The notes under the pieces are model-generated. The model did not search any database. It was not told where the DNA came from and saw only the letters and a list, made by a program, of their open reading frames with translations. Shown here in pieces: positions 40,817 to 46,343 of a stretch of 46,343 nucleotides of DNA. The position numbers and the translations under genes are program-made. Position 1 is the stretch's first letter, and every line of letters begins with the position of its first letter. The DNA lies in the NCBI GenBank assembly GCA_017463405.1, contig JAFTPJ010000091.1, positions 1 to 46,343 of the forward strand, written 5' to 3'. Origin of the DNA: Clostridia bacterium (lineage in GTDB: Bacteria > Bacillota > Clostridia > Oscillospirales > CAG-272).

Positions 40817-41539
40817 ATGGCTTTGCCATTAGAACAGTTGCAGGAACGGATCGGCTACCGCTTTCGGGATATCCGATATTTACAGCGTGCGGTGACGCAT
40901 TCCTCCTATTCCAATGAAACGGGAGCGCGGAATCACCATCTGCTTTGTAATGAACGGCTGGAGTTTTTGGGAGATTCGGTGCTTTCCCTGATTACAAGCG
41001 ATTATCTGTATGCACGGTTTCCGGAGCTTCCCGAGGGAGATCTGACAAGAATCCGTGCGGCAACGGTGTGTGAGGAGGCGCTGGTTTCCTTTTCCGAAAA
41101 GATCGGGCTGGGGGATTTTCTCCTGCTCGGCAAGGGAGAGATATTGAGTGGCGGTGCGAAAAAGCCCGCAATTCTGGCGGATGCCTTTGAGGCGATTCTG
41201 GCGGCGATTTATCTCGATGCGGGTGCGATGGAGGGTATGAAGGTGGTGTCCGACGTGCTGTTGCCGTTTATCAAAACGGCGGTGTCGGAGATGCCCGAGC
41301 CGGGAAGTGCACACATTGACAGCAAGTCGCGTCTGCAGGAGTTTATTCAGCAGGATAGGGAGCAGAAAAATGTTTTGGAGTACCGTCTGATCAGAGAGAG
41401 CGGTCCCGACCACAACAAAACCTTTGAGATTCACTTGTATCTCGGTGCGAACTGCATCGGACACGGCAAGGGACATTCGAAAAAGACGGCGGAGCAAGCG
41501 GCGGCAAAAGCGGCACTGGAGCTGTTTGGACAGGCATGA
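40817..41539 (+). CDS. rnc: Ribonuclease III
   Basis: A 240-residue double-strand-specific endonuclease that processes rRNA precursors and mRNAs. The RNase III signature NERLEFLGDSVL (metal-binding Glu and Asp) is at about residues 44-55, and the second acidic site is in ADAFEAILAAIYLD. A C-terminal double-stranded RNA-binding domain (about 168-238) ends GHSKKTAEQAAAKAALE. Length is normal for Firmicutes. AGAGG precedes the ATG. The stop overlaps the next gene by four bases (ATGA). Confidence 0.97.
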   Translation: MALPLEQLQERIGYRFRDIRYLQRAVTHSSYSNETGARNHHLLCNERLEFLGDSVLSLITSDYLYARFPELPEGDLTRIRAATVCEEALVSFSEKIGLGDFLLLGKGEILSGGAKKPAILADAFEAILAAIYLDAGAMEGMKVVSDVLLPFIKTAVSEMPEPGSAHIDSKSRLQEFIQQDREQKNVLEYRLIRESGPDHNKTFEIHLYLGANCIGHGKGHSKKTAEQAAAKAALELFGQA

Positions 41540-42545
41540 GCTTGCAGCACCGTAATATACCGATTTTTATCCCACACATGGGATGCCCGAATCAGTGCGT
41601 GTTTTGCAATCAGCGTTCGATTTCGGGGTGTATGGATTTTCACGAAGAGGATGTCAGGGGGCAGATCGATGCGACGCTTGCGACAATTCCCGACGGGACG
41701 GAAACCGAAATCGCGTTTTTCGGCGGTTCTTTTACGGGAATCGACCGTGCGCTGATGATACGGCTATTAGCCCTTGCCGAGAGTTACGTTCGCGAGGGGC
41801 GTGTGATGTCAATCCGTCTCTCTACCCGTCCGGATTATATCTCGGGGGAAATATTGGACATTCTTTCTTCCTACACCGTGCGAAATATCGAGCTCGGATT
41901 GCAGAGCATGGATGATGATGTTTGTCGGCTACGCATCGCGGGCATAGCGCGATGCAAGCGCGAAAGGCTTGCCGCGCTGTTGTGGAAGCGGGCTTTTCGC
42001 TGATCGGGCAGATGATGATCGGGCTTCCCGCATCCACGCCCGAAAGTGAAATTCTGACCGCGCAGACCATCTGCGACATGGGGGCTAGCGCGTCACGTAT
42101 ATATCCCACGGTCGTGTTTTACGGTACGCCACTTTGCGAAATGGCACAGTGCGGCGAGTATACACCGCTGTCGGTTGACGGGGCGGTTGAACGATCGGCA
42201 AACGCATTGGAAATCTTTCAAAAAAACGGTGTTCCGTGCATTCGCATAGGACTGTGCTCCGGTGAGGCGTTGACCTCTCACGATGCCGTATATGCGGGAC
42301 CGAACCATCCCGCGATTGGTGAATTGATCATCAGCGAGTGCTATTTCCGCAGGATGCGAGCGTATCTTTCGGAGAATGATCTTGTCGGACGGGATGTGAT
42401 CCTGCACCTTCCCCAACGGGAGATGTCGCAGGCGATCGGACAGAGGCGGAGCAATCTTGTACGCTTGCAAGCTGAACTCGGCACACGTGTCATCCGCGTA
42501 GTTCAGGACACGCAGATCGATCAATTTTACTTTGTTTCTTGTTGA
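41536..42545 (+). pseudogene. Radical SAM protein gene interrupted by a single-base frameshift
   Basis: A radical SAM enzyme of the Elp3-like type often found between rnc and smc in Clostridia. The cluster motif CPNQCVFCNQRSISG (C-x3-C-x2-C) is near the N-terminus, with AFFGGSFTGIDR and RLSTRPDYIS following. The first frame reads ELGLQSMDDDV and then breaks. The next frame continues with the expected LSATHRGHSAMQARKACRAV and runs to the stop at 42545. One T appears to be missing in the TTT run at 41921-41923. With it restored, the product would have 336 residues. Either a sequencing or assembly error, or a real recent mutation, would explain it. The start overlaps the rnc stop (ATGA). Confidence 0.9.
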
Positions 42546-42581
42546 ACCCCTACCAATACCCAAATCAGGAGGACGTTTACT

Positions 42582-45500
42582 TTGTATCTGAAATCATTGG
42601 AAATGCAGGGCTTCAAATCCTTTCCGGATAAGACGAAGCTCGTGTTTGAAAACGAAGCAGAGGTGACTCTGCTCAATGACGGCGAAGCGCACGGCGTTAC
42701 GGTCATTGTCGGACCGAACGGTTCGGGAAAATCAAATATTGCCGACGCGATGCGCTGGGTATTGGGAGAGATCTCGTCCAAGAGCTTGCGTGGAAGCAAG
42801 ATGGAGGACGTTATTTTCGGAGGTGCGGACAGCCGTCGCCCCATGGGATATGCCGAGGTGTCGGTTACGTTTGACAACCGCGGCGAGTTTTCCAAGCTGG
42901 ATTGCCCGTACGATGAGGTGACGGTTACGCGTCGCTACTATCGCTCGGGCGATAGCGAATATTTTATCAACCGCAAGGGCGTTCGTCTGAAGGATATCTA
43001 CGAGCTGTTCATGAATACGGGTATCGGCCGTGATGGTTATTCCATCATCGGTCAGGGACGAATTGCCGAGATGGTGTCGCGAAAGAGTGAGGAGCGCAGA
43101 AGCGTATTCGAGGACGCATCGGGAATTGCAAAGTACCGCTACAAGAAGAACGAGGCGGAAAGGAAACTCAAGGACACCGAGGACAATATGACGCGCGCGA
43201 ACGATATCTTCGCCGAGGTTTCCGCACAGGTGGGACCCTTGCAGAAGGAAGCCGAAAAGGCAAAGCGTGCGATCGAATTGATGGAGAACAAAAAGCGCGC
43301 GGATGTCAGTCTGTGGTTGTACGATACCGAAAAGTTGCGCGGCGAGCTGACCTCGGCGGAGGAGGCGATGCAGCACGCCACGTTCGATCTGCAGATGGCA
43401 GAGGACGGTATCCAATCGCTTGAAGTGCAGAATGCTAAACTGTTTGAGGCATCGCAGGGAAGCAAGCAGGAGTCGGAGGAGCTACTCACTAAAATTCGTG
43501 AGCAGACCGAGCAATGCCACACGCTGGAGAGCGAATATCGCGTGGCAGAGAATACCATCTCGCACGCCAAGGAGCTGATTGCCGCAACGCAAGGATCTGT
43601 CGGCGGCACCGAAAAGGCAATCGCGAACGAGCTGGCAGCGGCAGAGAAGCATGCAGTGAAAATCGCCGAATTGCAAAGCGCGGAGACCGAGCTTGCAGAG
43701 CAGCAGGAGGCGCTTTCGAAGGAGCAGACGCACCTGACGGCAAAGGCATCCGAGCTGGAGGCAAACGTGGCGTCGGCGCTGGAGGATATCCGCGCCCTCG
43801 AGAACGAGGCTGTGGACGTCAAGGTGCGCATCTCGGTTCTGGAGAACGCCAAAAACAGTGATACAAATAAAAACAGCTCGGCGCTGACCGAGCTGGAGGG
43901 ATACCGTGCGGTTTCCGCCGATCTGGAGGCGCAGTGCGCGTCCAAGGAGAGAACGATCGAGGCATACGACGCGGAGATCGCGGGGATCGACGACGAGATT
44001 GCGGATAAGGAAAAGGCGCTGGAGACGACGGGGGCGAGCCTGAAGACCACGACCGCCAAGCTGAACAACGAGACCTTCCGCCGCGATTCGATCGCACAGC
44101 GTATCTCTACCTTCAAGTCGATGGAGGAGCATTTCGAGGGCTACTCTAACGCAGTTCGTTTCGTAATGAAGCAGTACGGAGAGGGTAAGATCACCGACGT
44201 ACACGGCGCCCCCTGCGGAACGATCTATGGACCTCTTTCCAAGGTGATCTCGGTGGATGACAAATATCTGACGGCGATTGAGATTGCACTCGGTGCGAAT
44301 CTGCAAAACATCGTCGTCGAGGATGAAGCGACCGCAAAGGCGGCAATGTATACTCTCAAACGCGGGGAGGCAGGTCGTGCGACCTTTTTCCCTTTGACCT
44401 CAATGAAGGCTTCGGCACCCATGCGGGAGCTGACCGACGCAGCAGGCTATGCAGGATACATCGGTGTCGCGGATACGTTGATTTCGGCGGATGCAAAATT
44501 CCGTGACGTGCTATCCTCCTTGCTGGGACGCACCGTTGTATTTGACAACATCGACCACGCAACCGTCATGGCAAAGGCATTGCATTACCGTGTGCGCGCA
44601 GTGACGCTGGACGGTCAGCAGATCAACGCGGGCGGCTCCTTTACGGGAGGTTCCGTTCGGACGGGGAGCGGTATTCTTTCCCGTGCGGGCGAGATCAAGC
44701 GTCTGGAGAGCGAGCTTGCAGAGCGTGAGCGCGCGGTCGCAACGCTGACTGCAGAGGTTGAAAAGCTGCAGGCGCAGGTGCAGGATCTGGAGGATGAGAA
44801 ATACTCCGCAGAGGATCGCCGTGAGCTGATCTCGGTGCTTCGAGGCACGGAGAACGGACAGCTCGATCAGCTGCGCGCAAAGCTGGACGCCAACAATACG
44901 CTGCTCAATAAGCTCAAGGCGGATATGCATGAGTATGAGACGGCAAAGGCAAAATACGAGGAAGATATCGGAACGCTGATGTCGGAGGAGAAAAATCTGC
45001 GTCACCGCATCCGCGAAATGAACGATTTCCGCACCGAAAAGGATTCGGAGCGCGGAGAGATTCTTCTGCGATTGGATGAAATCGCAAAGGCGCTGACCGA
45101 GCTTTACATCCGCATCAGCGAAACGCAAAAGGATATTGAAACCGCCGAGACGCTCAAGCAAAACTCCGAGGAGCGCTTGGAGAATCTGAATCGCGAGATG
45201 ATGACGCTCTCGGGCAGAATCAATACGCAGACCGAGCAGATCCGTATGACGACCGAGGCAATGGAGGTTAACCGTGCGGCGTTCGAGGCAGCGAATCGAC
45301 AGCTGGAGCTGCTCAACGAGAAGAGAAGCACGGTGGAGAAGGATAACTTCGAGTTCGAGCGCAAGCTCAACGAGCTCAATGCCAAGCTTCGGGACCGCAT
45401 GAATCAGAAGGAACTGATCTTCCGTGAGCATACCAAGTGTGAAGCGAAGCTGGCAAACCTGCGCGATACGCAGGATAAGCTGGCGACGAAGCTCTGGGAT

Positions 45501-46253
45501 GACTACGAACTGACGCGAAACGATGCGGTGGCTCTGGGATATCCGCCCGTAACCAAGGAAAACAGAAGCGAGCTGATCTCCCTGCAGACCGATTGCCGCA
45601 ACAAGCTGCGCGTCATCGGACACGTAGATCTCGACGCGGTGAACAAGTATGAGGAGGTGAGAGTGCGTTACGATTACATGAACGCGCAGATCACCGATCT
45701 CGAAAAGGCACGCAAGGAATTGAACGGTATCATCAGTCAGCTGGAAGTCGAAATGAAGTCGGCGTTCGTCGATTCTTTCAACAAGATTAACGAGAACTTC
45801 GGAAAGGTCTTTGCCGAGCTGTTCGGCGGCGGTTCCGCAGAGCTGTCGTTGAGCGATCCCGAAAATGTACTGGAAAGCGGAATCGAGATCAAGGCGGCGC
45901 CTCCCGGAAAGATTATCAAGAGCCTGATGCAGCTCTCGGGCGGCGAGCAGGCGTTCATTGGTGTCGCACTTTTCTTTGCAATCATTCAAGTCAACCCCAC
46001 TCCGTTCTGTATTTTGGATGAGATTGAGGCGGCACTGGATGAGGTTAACGTCGAGCGTCTGGCACAGTACATCAAACGATATGCACACGGTACGCAGTTT
46101 ATCATGATTACGCACCGTCGCGGAACTATGGCGGCGGCGGACAGACTGTACGGTGTTACCATGCCCGAGCACGGTATTTCTAAGGTGCTGATGCTCGATG
46201 TCAATGATATTTCCAAGAAGGAAGGAGAAGACTGGAATGGGATTTTTGGATAA
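42582..46253 (+). CDS. smc: Chromosome segregation protein SMC
   Basis: A 1,223-residue SMC ATPase that compacts and separates chromosomes with ScpAB. The N-terminal head begins MYLKSLEMQGFKSFPDKT and has Walker A GPNGSGKSN (about 44-52). Long coiled-coil arms (about 170-500 and 700-1030) flank the hinge (about 520-680, from EGYSNAVRFVMKQ to GGSFTGGSVRTGSG). The C-terminal head has the signature LSGGEQ (near 1118) and Walker B FCILDEIEAALDE. The start is TTG at 42582, with AGGAGG nine bases upstream; no ATG lies nearby that keeps the conserved first strand. It overlaps ftsY by 17 bases. Confidence 0.97.
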   Translation: MYLKSLEMQGFKSFPDKTKLVFENEAEVTLLNDGEAHGVTVIVGPNGSGKSNIADAMRWVLGEISSKSLRGSKMEDVIFGGADSRRPMGYAEVSVTFDNRGEFSKLDCPYDEVTVTRRYYRSGDSEYFINRKGVRLKDIYELFMNTGIGRDGYSIIGQGRIAEMVSRKSEERRSVFEDASGIAKYRYKKNEAERKLKDTEDNMTRANDIFAEVSAQVGPLQKEAEKAKRAIELMENKKRADVSLWLYDTEKLRGELTSAEEAMQHATFDLQMAEDGIQSLEVQNAKLFEASQGSKQESEELLTKIREQTEQCHTLESEYRVAENTISHAKELIAATQGSVGGTEKAIANELAAAEKHAVKIAELQSAETELAEQQEALSKEQTHLTAKASELEANVASALEDIRALENEAVDVKVRISVLENAKNSDTNKNSSALTELEGYRAVSADLEAQCASKERTIEAYDAEIAGIDDEIADKEKALETTGASLKTTTAKLNNETFRRDSIAQRISTFKSMEEHFEGYSNAVRFVMKQYGEGKITDVHGAPCGTIYGPLSKVISVDDKYLTAIEIALGANLQNIVVEDEATAKAAMYTLKRGEAGRATFFPLTSMKASAPMRELTDAAGYAGYIGVADTLISADAKFRDVLSSLLGRTVVFDNIDHATVMAKALHYRVRAVTLDGQQINAGGSFTGGSVRTGSGILSRAGEIKRLESELAERERAVATLTAEVEKLQAQVQDLEDEKYSAEDRRELISVLRGTENGQLDQLRAKLDANNTLLNKLKADMHEYETAKAKYEEDIGTLMSEEKNLRHRIREMNDFRTEKDSERGEILLRLDEIAKALTELYIRISETQKDIETAETLKQNSEERLENLNREMMTLSGRINTQTEQIRMTTEAMEVNRAAFEAANRQLELLNEKRSTVEKDNFEFERKLNELNAKLRDRMNQKELIFREHTKCEAKLANLRDTQDKLATKLWDDYELTRNDAVALGYPPVTKENRSELISLQTDCRNKLRVIGHVDLDAVNKYEEVRVRYDYMNAQITDLEKARKELNGIISQLEVEMKSAFVDSFNKINENFGKVFAELFGGGSAELSLSDPENVLESGIEIKAAPPGKIIKSLMQLSGGEQAFIGVALFFAIIQVNPTPFCILDEIEAALDEVNVERLAQYIKRYAHGTQFIMITHRRGTMAAADRLYGVTMPEHGISKVLMLDVNDISKKEGEDWNGIFG

Positions 46254-46343
46254 ATTATTCGGCAGAAAAAAGCGTGAAAAAGAACTCGAAGCCCAACAGG
46301 CGGATGATGAAGCGCGCCGATTAGCCGAAGAACAAGCCGAAAA
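46237..46343 (+). CDS. ftsY: Signal recognition particle receptor FtsY, N-terminal part
   Basis: The first 35 codons are present; the gene continues past the right edge. MGFLDKLFGRKKREKELEAQQ is the usual FtsY start, an amphipathic membrane-binding helix followed by a charged A-domain. Its ATG lies inside the end of smc, with AAGGAG nine bases upstream. Position after smc is the standard order in Firmicutes. The GTPase domain is not in view, so the call rests on the start and on gene order. Confidence 0.88.
   Translation, partial: MGFLDKLFGRKKREKELEAQQADDEARRLAEEQAE

Noticed and set aside
41922-42545. Separate gene starting at TTG 41922
   Set aside because: Its protein is the direct continuation of the radical SAM protein in the previous frame, and it has no ribosome binding site.

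Overview
The window looks like a piece of chromosome from a Gram-positive member of the class Clostridia, probably an uncultured gut anaerobe. Supporting signs are the infC-rpmI-rplT cluster with an L20-type leader, a plsX / rnc / smc / ftsY order typical of Firmicutes, strong AGGAGG ribosome binding sites, sigma-A promoters with a 17-base spacer, and many lipobox lipoproteins and signal peptides. I could not place it below class. I saw no rRNA, tRNA, CRISPR array, insertion sequence or phage gene.

Left part (1-6.6 kb, all minus strand): the start of an L-cysteine desulfidase-like gene runs off the left edge. Three secreted lipoproteins follow: a small one with two carboxypeptidase-regulatory-like repeats, one with a long array of Cys-pair repeats, and one carrying a TlpA-type thioredoxin domain. 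The last two share a module I do not recognise, marked by DGYYH, which occurs three times in total.

Peptide-foraging block (6.7-24 kb): one strong promoter precedes a 2,536-residue surface subtilisin with BspA-type leucine-rich repeats. It is followed by a small lipoprotein, a complete Opp/Dpp-type peptide ABC importer (binding lipoprotein, two permeases, two ATPases) and a small membrane protein. The first strong terminator is at 22.7 kb. A convergent M29 aminopeptidase lies just beyond it. Together these could cut protein outside the cell, import the peptides and finish them inside.

Middle accessory part (24-32.3 kb): a perfect promoter drives an approximately 310-base leader that looks strongly folded. 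It leads into a secreted 1,022-residue protein with unusual codon use, and a 43-residue companion. Next come a VanZ-like membrane protein, a nucleotidyltransferase plus TIM-barrel isomerase pair, a CDP-alcohol phosphatidyltransferase, a decayed AraC fragment and a LysM-CAP secreted protein.

Housekeeping part (32.3-46.3 kb, all plus strand): infC (with an ATT start and an attenuator leader), rpmI, rplT, a TrmH-family methyltransferase, dprA, topA, trmFO, plsX, rnc, a radical SAM gene broken by one missing base, smc, and the first 35 codons of ftsY. From dprA to ftsY the genes are tightly spaced or overlapping, so they are probably co-transcribed.
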